Origin: Neurospora tetraspora
Taxonomy: Eukaryota; Ascomycota; Sordariomycetes; Sordariales; Sordariaceae
DNA length: 64,000 bases
NCBI RefSeq assembly: GCF_033439725.1
Contig: NW_026944384.1
Location: 4,650,001 to 4,714,000 of the forward strand
Direction: 5' to 3'
Made by a program: the position numbers and the translations under genes. The notes below the pieces were generated by a model that saw nothing but the letters and a program-made list of their open reading frames with translations, was not told the origin of the DNA and ran no database searches. Every line of letters starts with the position of its first letter. Positions within the stretch are counted from its first letter, which is position 1. Below are positions 52,959-63,900 of the stretch, in pieces.

Positions 52959-54029
52959 ATGCGAACAGCCACTTCGCGCACCCTACGAATCTTCACCAAC
53001 TCCCTTATCGCAAGCTTCACCCGACCGAAAAGCTCGACTTACCACCACCGGCCATTTTCCGCCCTCCCCACAACCACCCGTCTACTCCTTCATTCTCAAA
53101 TCCGCAAGATGGCTTCCTCTACCAAGCACCCGATCCTCCTCAAGAAGCCCGTCAAGCTAGCTTGCATCCAGCTTGCCAGCGGCGCCGACAAGTCCGCCAA
53201 CCTCTCGCATGCCGCCGACAAGGTGCGTGAGGCCGCTTCGGGCGGCGCCAAAATTGTCGTTCTCCCCGAATGCTTCAACTCCCCCTACGGCTGCGACTTC
53301 TTCCCCTCGTACGCCGAGCAGCTCCTCCCTTCGCCTCCGACTGCCGAGCAAAGCCCGTCCTTCCACGCGCTCTCCGCCATGGCGCGCGACAACGGCATCT
53401 ACCTGGTGGGCGGATCGATTCCCGAGCTCGCCATCGAGGAGGGTACGGAGGACAAGAAGACGTACTACAACACCAGCTTGATCTTCGGCCCCGACGGCAA
53501 GTTGCTTGCGTTGCATCGTAAGGTGCACCTGTTTGATATCGACATTCCGGGCAAGATCAAGTTTAAGGAGAGCGATGTGCTGTCGCCCGGTAACAGCGTG
53601 ACACTGGTGGATCTGCCCGACTACGGCCGTATCGCCGTGGCCATTTGCTATGATATCCGGTTCCCGGAGCTGGCCATGATTGCTGCCCGGAAGGGTTGCT
53701 TTGCTCTCATTTATCCGGGCGCGTTCAACACCACAACAGGTCCGCTGCATTGGCGGCTGCAGGGACAGGCGAGGGCCATGGACAACCAAATCTACGTGGC
53801 CCTATGCAGTCCGGCGAGGGATATGAGCGCGGGTTACCATGCGTATGGTCACAGCCTGATCGTCGACCCCATGGCCCAAGTATTGGTAGAGGCGGAGGAG
53901 GGCGAGACGATTGTGAGTGCCGAGCTTGACGGGACAAAGATCGAGGAGGCGAGGTCGGGCATTCCTCTAAGGGATCAGCGGAGGTTTGATATCTATCCTG
54001 ACGTGAGCCAGGCGAAGGTGAGTTCTTAA
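52959..54029 (+). CDS. Carbon-nitrogen hydrolase (Nit2/omega-amidase type)
   Basis: A single exon of 356 aa from the ATG at 52959. A second start at 53109 (MASSTKHPIL) would give a 306-aa cytosolic form. The first 50 residues are basic, hydroxylated and without acidic residues (MRTATSRTLRIFTNSLIASF...), a typical mitochondrial presequence, so dual localisation by alternative starts is plausible. The nitrilase-superfamily triad is Glu104 (IVVLPECFNSPY), Lys188 (ALHRKVHLFDIDIPG) and Cys230 (VAICYDIRFPELA). KESDVLSPGNS and GPLHWRLQGQARAMDNQIYV fit the Nit2/Nit3 branch: deaminated-glutathione amidase or omega-amidase on alpha-ketoglutaramate. Which of the two is undecided. The last codons overlap a possible splice donor (see findings). 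Confidence 0.93.
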   Translation: MRTATSRTLRIFTNSLIASFTRPKSSTYHHRPFSALPTTTRLLLHSQIRKMASSTKHPILLKKPVKLACIQLASGADKSANLSHAADKVREAASGGAKIVVLPECFNSPYGCDFFPSYAEQLLPSPPTAEQSPSFHALSAMARDNGIYLVGGSIPELAIEEGTEDKKTYYNTSLIFGPDGKLLALHRKVHLFDIDIPGKIKFKESDVLSPGNSVTLVDLPDYGRIAVAICYDIRFPELAMIAARKGCFALIYPGAFNTTTGPLHWRLQGQARAMDNQIYVALCSPARDMSAGYHAYGHSLIVDPMAQVLVEAEEGETIVSAELDGTKIEEARSGIPLRDQRRFDIYPDVSQAKVSS

Positions 54030-54250
54030 ATCGCCGGGCTCCGTTGTAGTGTATTGATGTGAATGTTACCGGTAATTCTCACCCGATTTGATTTCACTCA
54101 AATAGGTATAGCACCGGGGATACTCGTCGGTTAGGTATGGAGTCCACCCTCTGGGGGTCTCGCTTACAGCTAGCCAACCGACTCTCATCGTCCCTTTGAG
54201 AGTCGGATTTTTTACATGTAACGTGCAAGGTCTGTAACGGCCAGAATCTT
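54030..54250. other. 3' flank of the amidase gene with a hairpin
   Basis: This 220-bp flank keeps normal base composition. A perfect 10-bp stem (54178-54187 with 54197-54206, 9-nt loop) is followed by a T6 run. It ends where the AT-rich tract begins. Confidence 0.7.
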
Positions 54251-55049
54251 CAACAATTCATTTCTCTACCAAAACACAAGCAAAAAAGATAGCAAAGGAT
54301 TCAAATTATTCGTTTCAATTACGTATATTCAATAATATAAGTGAATTATTTTTAAAATATTATAATGTATTGTTATAGTATCGTAAAGGCCTTATAGCCC
54401 GTACGCTAGACTTTTATAATACAATATCTAATTCCTCCTCTTCCTCCTCCTCCTCTTATAAATTCCTATTATCGCTAAAATCGTCGTTTATAGTAATTAT
54501 TACCCTTATACGGCGTACGGGCACCTCTAGCTTTTTACTAGCTACCATTATAATCGCTATAGCCTCTTCGTTAGAATCTATATTGATAGCCCTCTCCTTC
54601 CCCTTCTTAGATTTCTTCTTAGGAAGGTATAGCGTTAAGGGGAATCTTAACTTTAGCTTAGCTAAATAAATATACTATAATATAATAGGGAATTTATTAA
54701 GTATATCCTTTATACCCCTATTATCTAAAATAAATTCAATTAATAAAGTGTTCCCTCTACGAATTTTTCTAGCCTGCTTCTTACTATATATTTTAAAAGG
54801 TATAAAGTTTTCATTATAATTAAGAAGGGTAGCCTTCCTTATAGCCTTATAAAATTTATCCTCTTCGTTTTCAAAATTAGTTAAGAAAGCATTAAAGTCC
54901 TATTCTATTAGTTAGGTAGCCTTCTATACTTTTATTTCTAATATATAATATAAATAAATAGGATTCTAAATACGAACTATAAACCTACGGCGGTCGTTAT
55001 TAATAACGGCTTCGTCCTAACCTTCCTTTTATTTAAATATTAAATTGTA

Positions 55050-55945
55050 TTCTAAGTAGTCTATAATAATACTAACGAAGCTATTAACGTTAGGAATACT
55101 ATCCTTATTAAATTTAAATATAGTTTTCTTCTTAGCTTTTGACTTTCGTAGTAGCTACTATTTAAAATTAGGATTTTCCTCGAGGGCGACCTTTTTAATA
55201 AAAATAAGGTTAGTTCGCTATATTTCCTTTAATTTTTCTTTTATATTAATTACCTTTTTTATTATAACTTTAGTATTAAATACTTCTTTCATATAAACGC
55301 TATCGCTAATAGAAATATATTTATAAGGGTTTTATTTCTAAGCTTCTACTTTAATACGGCGCTTCTAATTCTCCTATTAGTTAAATACTAATTTTTATAT
55401 ATTAATAGAAACTTTTACAGTAACCTTTATATTACTAGCTTACGTTTTAAACAGTAAATTAACCTCCTTAATCCGTCTCTATATAACTAGTGAATTAAGG
55501 GTATAAAGGATTTTACGTAGTATAATAGTTTTAAAACGTTTAAAGAATAAGGGTTCTTATTATATTTTTACAGCCTTACGAAGTTTATTAAGAAGGACGC
55601 CAGGTTTAAAAGGCTAAAGACTAATCTTTTCCTATCCTTTATAAATATTATTTTGAATAAAGCCCGCTTCCTTAATATTCTTCTAATTATTTAAAAAGAT
55701 TATATAGTTAATATTAATAGCCCTACTAGTAATTTCGTTTATTAAAGCCTTTTATCAAACCTTCTTAATTATTTAATAAACTCCTATATTAAGTAATTAA
55801 AATATATAATTGATACATAAGGGTAAAATATAAAGTATAATATTGATGGCCTTATAGTACTATAGAATATATAAATCCTTATAAACTTTAAATCCATTTA
55901 TAAATAATACTTTATATACCTTTAATTTTATTAAAAAATTTACTA
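55050..55945 (-). pseudogene. Pogo/Fot-type DDE transposase relic, C-terminal half, RIP-mutated
   Basis: Reading the minus strand through in-frame stops gives VLFINGFKVYKDLYIL, AINIILYILPLCINYIF, LLNIGVY*IIKKV**KALIN, NIKEAGFIQNNIYKG*EKIS and PFKPGVLLNKLRKAV. These align in order with the fungal pogo/Fot1 DDE pattern: hydrophobic-DG(H/F)xxH, INIxLxxLPPHTxHxLQPLDVGxF, xxWEKxGLxPFNPxxVLxKL. Asp appears as Asn, His as Tyr or lost, and Trp/Gln as stops, all expected from CpA-to-TpA on either strand. A basic tail appears to continue to about 55.05 kb. The N-terminal half, including the first catalytic Asp, is missing because the frame stops at about 55945. The exact 3' limit is a guess. Confidence 0.72.
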
Positions 55946-55947
55946 CT

Positions 55948-56170
55948 TGTGACGGCGCTGGCAGACTAGGTCTGGGCCTGGGTGCCATGCGCGATGGAAT
56001 GAGGTATATAGAGGTTCTAAGCATAGCACGGTCTGGAGAATACAAGCTATTCAATTAGCTATACTAAGACTAGTTATAGGGTAGACCCTGGCACGTATAG
56101 GGGTTTATCCTGTAAGTGAAGGGGATACGAATGAAGGGATTAGCTAATAGCAACCCGCATATAGGTCCCG
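55948..56170. repeat. Un-mutated island, possible 5' LTR start of the Gypsy element
   Basis: About 220 bp beginning TGTGACGGCGCTGGCAGACT have near-normal GC and many surviving CpA dinucleotides, in contrast to both sides. TGTGAC is a common start for fungal Ty3/Gypsy LTRs, and the Gypsy relic begins downstream in the same orientation, so this may be the left part of its 5' LTR (LTR end perhaps near 56.33 kb). A later insertion is the alternative. No second LTR is in the window to compare. Confidence 0.5.
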
Positions 56171-59100
56171 CTATCGCTTATACGATTAGGGTATTTATTT
56201 AAAGTTTACACGCTTATACCTAATTCTCTTCCTCTTTTCTTTTCCCTATCTAAAATCTTCCATTATAAATAGAATCCTAACTTTACCTTCAATTCACCCA
56301 TACTATACCCTTATATTATTTCAAATCAATTAACAACTACCTAGGAAGGTTAAATCCCAAACCGAAATGAAACCAAAAAGATCTATCGCAAGAATTCAAA
56401 ATACCGAATATTTATAACAACTGAAATACGATAGTACTACTACGCCAAATACGCAACAGCGCCAGTAGTTATAAAAGCACCGAATAGACCGATAATTATA
56501 ATGATAGTCGTTATAAGGAAGCTTCGGATAACGACGACTGTAATAATACTTTCTTTGGAGAAGAGGGCGGAACTAGCGACGGAAAAGGAGGTTCTAACTT
56601 TCTAAATCCCGACCCTAAGTAAAAGGAGGAGGATATAGTTATAAAACCTAAACTTAAGAAGAAGGTCGTTATTAATAATAAGCGCAAACCCATTGACTTT
56701 ATTATTAAAAATAATGCGTATAAAGCCGTACGATTTAATAAGAAGCATTATAATAGTTTTTATTTAAATAAAGAATATTGTCGTAGTAAATTTATAATCC
56801 TTTGTAAGAAATCCCTATATTATAAATATTATTAATTAAAATCACACCACGAGGCTCTAACCGATATAATAGCCAACGCGGGAAATAACGACAACGAACC
56901 CGAACTATCCTTTGACCTATTCGACTAATATATCACTACGGCGGTAAAAGATACTAAAACCTTCGACGCTCGTTTAATTTAATATAAAGTCACTAACGAG
57001 TTAAAATAAAAGATAGAAGAATTCGCTAAATTATTCATTTACGACTCCGTCCCTAATGTCCCCTTCTAAATATTACTCCCCTTAACCCTCCCGTTCTCCG
57101 GCTATTTAATTAAGGAAAAGTTCGCTAAATTATACTACGGAAATCTCTAAATTATATTCTAAGAATTTAAATTCCTATCTATTATAAATATAGTATAGAA
57201 GGAGCAAGTATCGGAACTTTACCGCTTCGTTTCTTACTTAAACGTTAAATTCAAAACTATTTATAATTAAGTCCCTATTTTAGCCAACCGTTATAGTACT
57301 ACTACTCCCGCTATAATCTAATAATTAAAAAATTCCCTTATAGAAAAGGAAGATACAATTAAGGGATTAAAAGACTTTATTACTAATTTAAATATCAGCA
57401 AAGGAATAACTAAAAATAAGGGAAGAATTAAAAAAACGGTCCTTCCTAATATTAAGAAAGATGTTAACGAAGCCCCCTTTAAGGTTTCTACCCGCTTTTC
57501 GACCTTACTCTCCGAAACCGACCCCGATAATAGAGAGCGTTCCAATTCCTACTACTATAATACTAAGTAAACCGACCCTATTAAATATTATAACCAAAAT
57601 AAGGAAAATAATATTCCCTTCGAAACCTAGTACGATTTAATCTAAAATCAATTCGAAATTAATATTAATTATTACCCGACCGACTGTAATAAATTTCTAT
57701 ATATTAAAAATCGTTTAATCAATTATATTTATTATAATTCAATACCTTACTTACGCGAAACCTACCCGGATTAAATTAAGACCTATTTTAATTTATTAAT
57801 TTATTTATAATATTAATATTATAACTTTAATTAAGAAGAGAATACGCTTTTGAATTTTACCAAATTAAAAATAAAACATAATAATAAATTCGACTTCTTT
57901 AAAAATAAATTTATTCGGATAGTTAGCGAATATTAATATTTTAAAACCGAGTAGAAGCACGAGCTATTCCAACGCTTTCTAATTAAATATAAGAAAGAAA
58001 TAGGCGCGAAATATCGCGACTCATTCATCTCCTTCGAATTATATTATATAGATTACTCCGGTTTTAAATAAGTATTAAAAATTATCGATGACGAAAATAA
58101 AGTTGTTTCTAAATTGGGTAAAAATAATAACTCTAATAGAAACAATAAGAGGCCCGACTTTAACTCTACTCCTAAACCTATTAATAAAAGCGGAGGTAAT
58201 AGAGGAGGCGCCGCATATTAAGGTAGTAATCGCGAAAAAACTATTCGATTATTTAACAAGGGTAAATTTTTCCTTTATAAAGAGAAGGGTTATATTAAAC
58301 GTAATTATCCCAAAAAAGAACGTTTCGACTATAAATGTCGTAATTATATTATTACTATCGTTAACTATCATCTAATTTATAAAAATAAATAGGCGGCCCC
58401 AACCGCCCCAATTACTACTTTAATTATTAACGAATGAAAAAATTAATTACCCTAAATGAATTAAACTCCTTCCTAAGGGAGGTATCAGTTATAGAGTAAT
58501 AAAAAAAGATAAACCGAAATATAAAAGAAAAGAAGGATTTAATTTATAATGTTTTTTAAGAAGAGAACCCTTATTTATTTAATATACCTTAATTAATAAT
58601 AGAATTCTTTTATCTATATTTAATACTTTAATTATTATAAGAATAAATGGTTACTTATTTATTAGTATCGCCTTTGTTAAAAAATTAAAGAAACGACTAT
58701 TAGTAGAATCTACGAATAACTTCCTAGTCCGAGGAATTAGCGACTACTAAGGAAAAATGAATTAAAATATTAAAGAAGTTATTAAAGCCGCTTTAAAAAT
58801 CTAGAACCGAACTACCCCGCCCGACTATTTTATTATAATTAATATAGCGCATAATATTATTATTAGCCGGAAATAGCTCGACTTTTATAATATCTAAGTA
58901 GATTATACGAACCGGCGTCTACTCTTTCTCCCGGAATAGAAACCGGACCTTAATTAATTAAAATATTTCGAAATCTAGGATTCGACCTCTACACTAATTA
59001 ACCCCGCCTATTAGAAAAATTTAGAATATTACGAAGCCCTTATAATTAAAGAAAATAAACGATGAATAAATAGTAAAAATAATAATTAATTTATTACCCG

Positions 59101-60970
59101 CTTTATAAACGGTTGTACCTTCGCAAAACCTATCCCCGCGGACTAACCTTTCCCGAATTACCGTAAAAAAGAAATCGACTTCGAAATACGAAATTAATAC
59201 CGACGGGAAGTTTAATAATATTAGAAGAAGATTAAGAAGCGGATCTAAGAATTAAAAGCCCTCGCCGATAAGGACGCCAAACCTCTAATAATCCCCATTA
59301 CCCTGGCAAATTTCTAATTTACTCGTAACAATAATAGCGAGCTCGGCTACGCCTAATTACGCTACCTTCTCTAAGATCCTACCCCAATTCTTAAAAAGTC
59401 CAACCTACTAAATAAAATAGAATATAATTTAATTAACTTTACTTACTTTATAATATTATTTTTAAAACCTAAGAAACCCCGTTATTAAAAACAACCCGCT
59501 AAAGGTAAATAAAAATCGGATACTTAAAGCACTTACTAATTAAAACGTAACGGTACAAGTTAATACAAATATCGTCCTACCTAAATATATATACTAAATA
59601 AGAATCTCTTTATACACTCTATTAAAAAAGATAACCGAACTACCTATTCGATTAATATTTTCGAAATTGACCGATTTATTTAATAAAAACGAATTATTAA
59701 CAACCCTATTTAGGAACCGCTTCCCTATAACAAAAAGGAACTCCGTAATAAAGCCCTTCGTATAATTCCCGCCGAATACTATAACGAAATCGAAATTTTT
59801 AATAAATATAATTCGAATATATTACCGGAATACCGACCGTAGAATTATAAAATTAAATTCAATAAAGGCTACCACCTAGAGGAACTCGGTTATAACCTTC
59901 TTTATAAAATATCCCTTAATAAATTAGAAGTTATATATAAATATATTTTAGAGAACCTATCGAAAGGGTTTATCGAAGTAAACTCGTCCTTATAGGTAAT
60001 ACCCATACTATTTATTAAAAAAACTAATAGTAGTCTCCCCTTCTGTGTAAACTATTGGAAATTTAACGCTATTATTTGAAAAGACCGCTACTTATTACCA
60101 TTAATTGAAGAAACCCTTATTAAAGTAATTAAAGCCTAAGTGTTTATGAAAATTAATATTTGATAAACGTTTTATTATATTCCTATAAAACCGGAAAATA
60201 AGGAATTAATTACCTTCTGTACTAGTATAGGGGCTTTTAAATATAAGGTATTACTATTTAACCTTACTAACAATCCGGCCAACTTCTAAAATTTTATTAG
60301 TTCGGTCTTAGGCGAATATTTAAATAATTTCTATACAATTTATATTAATAATATCTTAATATATTCGGACATACTAAAGGATTATAGAAATTACGTCTAA
60401 AAAGTCCTCTAGAAATTAAAAGAAGCCAGCTTACAAGCAAACTTCAAGAAATATAAATTCTATATTACTAAAATTAAATTCTTAAGCTTTATCGTAAGAC
60501 GAGAAAGAATTTCAATCGATCCCAAAAAAGTAGAAATTATTAAGGAATAAATAGTACGGTCTAATTTAAGGAAAGTACAATCATTTTTAAGGTTTTATAA
60601 TTTTTATTAGAAATTTATCAAAAATTATAATTACGTAGCGCATCCCCTTATGAATTTAATACGGAAAGGAAAAGCCTTTACTTAAATTAATAAATATTAA
60701 ACCGCTTTTAAAGAACTCAAAAGATTATTTATAGAAGCTCTACTCTTAAAATACTTTTGCTATAACGTAGAAATAAAAATAAAAATAAACGCTAACAATA
60801 AAATATTAACCGGTGTACTATCTTAACTATAAGAAAATATAAAAGAATAATACCTAATTACATTCTTTTTAAAAATTATATAGGGCGCCGAATATAATTA
60901 CCCTATTTATAATAAGGAATTATTCGCTATTATTAAAGCCCTCCAAATATATCAAGCCCACAATCGCAGC
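56170..60970 (+). pseudogene. Ty3/Gypsy LTR retrotransposon relic (gag-pol), RIP-mutated and 3'-truncated
   Basis: Plus-strand translation through stops shows gag-pol order. A gag-like start lies near 56367 (MKPKRSIARIQNTEYL). A zinc-knuckle remnant lies at about 58260-58320 (LYKEKGYIKRNYPKKE). Reverse transcriptase runs about 59850-60640: GYHLEELGYNLLYKISLNKL, ENLSKGFIEVNSSL, IPILFIKKTNSSLPFCVNYW, YINNILIYSD and FKKYKFYITKIKFLSFIV. RNase H begins about 60700 (KINANNKILTGVLS, GAEYNYPIYNKELFAIIKAL). It breaks off at about 60965 before any integrase. Catalytic-site changes (YINN for YIDD, INAN for IDAS) are G-to-A in TpG context, i.e. RIP on the other strand. No function remains. Confidence 0.85.
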
Positions 60971-60984
60971 ATCCAAGTTAGTAC

Positions 60985-63900
60985 GTAGGTAATAGTAAAT
61001 TTTAGGAGAGGTTATAATTATAAGGGCTTTAAATTTAACGGACGGAGAAAATATTTCTTTACCTTTACTTTTTTTAATAATAATAGAACGCTGGTTAGTA
61101 GGGACTTCCTTACCTTTATTTTCCTTAGTGGTAATAGGATAACGGCCGATAGAAGCGGAATTGTTAATTAGGTTAGGGGGATTATAGCGGAAAATAATAG
61201 ATGAATAAGGTTTAAAAGGAATAAAAGAAGCTAATAGAAAGGTATTAGTAAATTTATAGGCTAGGAAAGTAATTAATTTAGTATAGGTTGAAGAGGGCCT
61301 TCTGTACGAGATTATGGGACTTTTTAATTCGATACCGATAAGAGCCGTTAAAGAAACGTTAAGAATTTTTAAATGAAATATTAAAAGATTATTACCTTTA
61401 ATAGACGTAATAGGTTAATTTCGAAGAATATAGGCGTAATTTATAATTTTAAATTTATTAGGGTTAGTAAAAAGGGGGGTAACGGAGTACTATAGTAGGT
61501 AAACTCTATATAAATTAATAAGCCGCTTTTAAAGGAAGAATTTTCCTGGCGATGGGATAGATTTTCGTAGTAGGTTTAATAGGGGGTAAAGTTATTGGAA
61601 TAGGAAATATAATTATAATCGAAGAAGTAATAGAAAGCTTGATTTTAGACGAAGAGGAATTATTAATTTAAATTACAAAGGCTAAAATTAAAGGATTTCT
61701 AATACGAAATAATTTATATAAATAATTAGATAGGCTAAATTCCTAGAAAAGGGTATCGAAAGGATTAAGAACCGCTGAAAGGAAAGTAATTATATAAAAT
61801 ACGGAAGTAATTACCGTAAAAACCCTTAATATTACGTTAATAGAATTTATATTTCTCCTTTATCCTAAAGGTAGAACCTATTTTTAAAATTCTATAGGAG
61901 AAAAAAGGATATAGTTAAGAAGATAATTGATAAAGGAATTTAAAACGACAGGATTATATTATTTACTAGGCGAAGAATTACCTTCCTCCGAATTAAATTA
62001 TAAATAGAAATAAATAGAAATAAAAATTTCTTTATTTTTAAAATTAAAAGGGTTTTTAAAGCGAGAAAGGCCCAGTTTAAAAAGAGGGTTTAGGATTAGT
62101 TAATTGAGGGGTAATTCGGGGGCGCTAATTTATTAATATAAAGGCGTAAAAATAGTAAAAATATTATTTAAGAAATTTTAATAATAGAAACGCCAGCTAT
62201 TATTATTACCAAAGGATATATTGACGGAATGCTGGGGTATATTATTTATATAATATAAAAATGTAAGGTCGCTACTAATAGGAATTTTATTACTTTTTTA
62301 GGTAGAAGGATAGTTATGATTAAAAGTCGGCGTAGTATTACGCTTATCGGGGAAAATAAAGGAAAATTTAAAAAAAATAATAATAAGAAGATTTAATTTT
62401 TAAATACCGTTAAAAAAAGAGATATTTAATTTTATACGATCTACGGAATTATTAGAATCGTCGCCGGAATTAGAAAACGATCCGGAATTAGAAAATAACT
62501 TAGAATTAGAAGACGGTTCGGAATTAGAAGAATTAAAAGAGTTAAAGCGTTCAAAAAATTTAAAAAAGTAGTTAAATTTATTATTTTTAAGGATAAGACT
62601 AATTGCCGAACTTTCGTCGATAAAGAACTCCACCTCACTATTGGATTCGTCCTCGTTGGTAGAGGGGTAACGTTTATTAATATTTATATCCTCCTCAAAT
62701 TCTTTATAATTAAAATTAAAAAATTCTAGGATAGTAGCGTTACTATAAATTTACTAAAGACGGAAACGAATAAATTCGTTATTAATTGTATAGGGAATAG
62801 GTAAAATAAGTTAGAAGTAATCTTTTATATAGTAGATTAAGAAAAGTGAAGGATTATTAAAGCGAATTATTAGTAATTAATAGCTATTATTATTACTTTC
62901 GTCGTCGGAAATATAAAAATAGGCGTTGAAATTAGGTAAACGGTTATATTAAAGAAGCGACATAGGATAAGCGATACGAAGGCCCGTATTAGCGTATAAG
63001 CTGGGTTAAGGAAGATGGAGTTTAATATTATTATTTAAATTCTAATAAATAATAATTCGGGTAGGTATATAAGCCGGAAGGAGGTTAGTAGTAAACTTCT
63101 ACGAATTCTTTTAAAATTTGCGCTAATAATTTATAAATTCGTAGGTATATTAGGTAGTAAATTAGTCTAATACTATTATAGTAGTAATTAGAATATTTAG
63201 GGCTTATTTAGCGGTAAGGAAATAATTAATAGTTTAAATTATAGTATTAATATATCAAATGGGGTTGAAATTAATTCCGGGATTTCAATTAAAGTAAAAA
63301 TAATTAATAATTCCAGTAGTTAGGCGCCGGAAATTATAAACTTCCTCTACAATTTGGCTAATAATAGTATTTTTTACCCTAAATAGACGTATATTCCTTA
63401 AAAAGTTTTTTTAACTAGTTATAGGACGCCAATATTAAATATTTCGCTTTAAAAATATTAAAACAGATACGTTTAATAATACCGGTCCTAGCCGAGGGAT
63501 TGTTAGTATTAGTACTTATATAGAGTTAAATATATTTTAACATATTTAGGACGTAGTACTAATAAATTTAGAATAATTTAAAATATTCGTAGGGGATTTT
63601 AATTACTAAAAATTAACCGATAAAGTAGATTAGAAATAAAGAAAGGATAATTTATAGGGCGATAAATTTCTTTCTACGCTTAGTAATATATATAATTATT
63701 ATTATAATTTTCAATTTATTAATAATAAAGGAATAGTAAATTAAGGTAGATAATTGCCGAATAAAGACTATAAGGAATATTTTTACTATTTTAGGAAGTA
63801 AATTAGTATTAACGCCTCGTTAATAAATTAAAGGATTTAGTAGGGAAATATTTATAGGGTATTAAATAAACGGAAAGCCTTTAGCGGGATTATAGAGGTA

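Noticed and set aside
54178-54212. Hairpin plus T-run as a bacterial rho-independent terminator from horizontal transfer
   Set aside because: The surrounding gene has fungal features and a mitochondrial presequence; nothing else suggests bacterial DNA. Kept only as a structural curiosity.
58088-58375. 95-codon ORF inside the AT-rich tract
   Set aside because: It lies out of frame with the Gypsy gag/zinc-knuckle reading and is a chance opening in RIP-mutated DNA.
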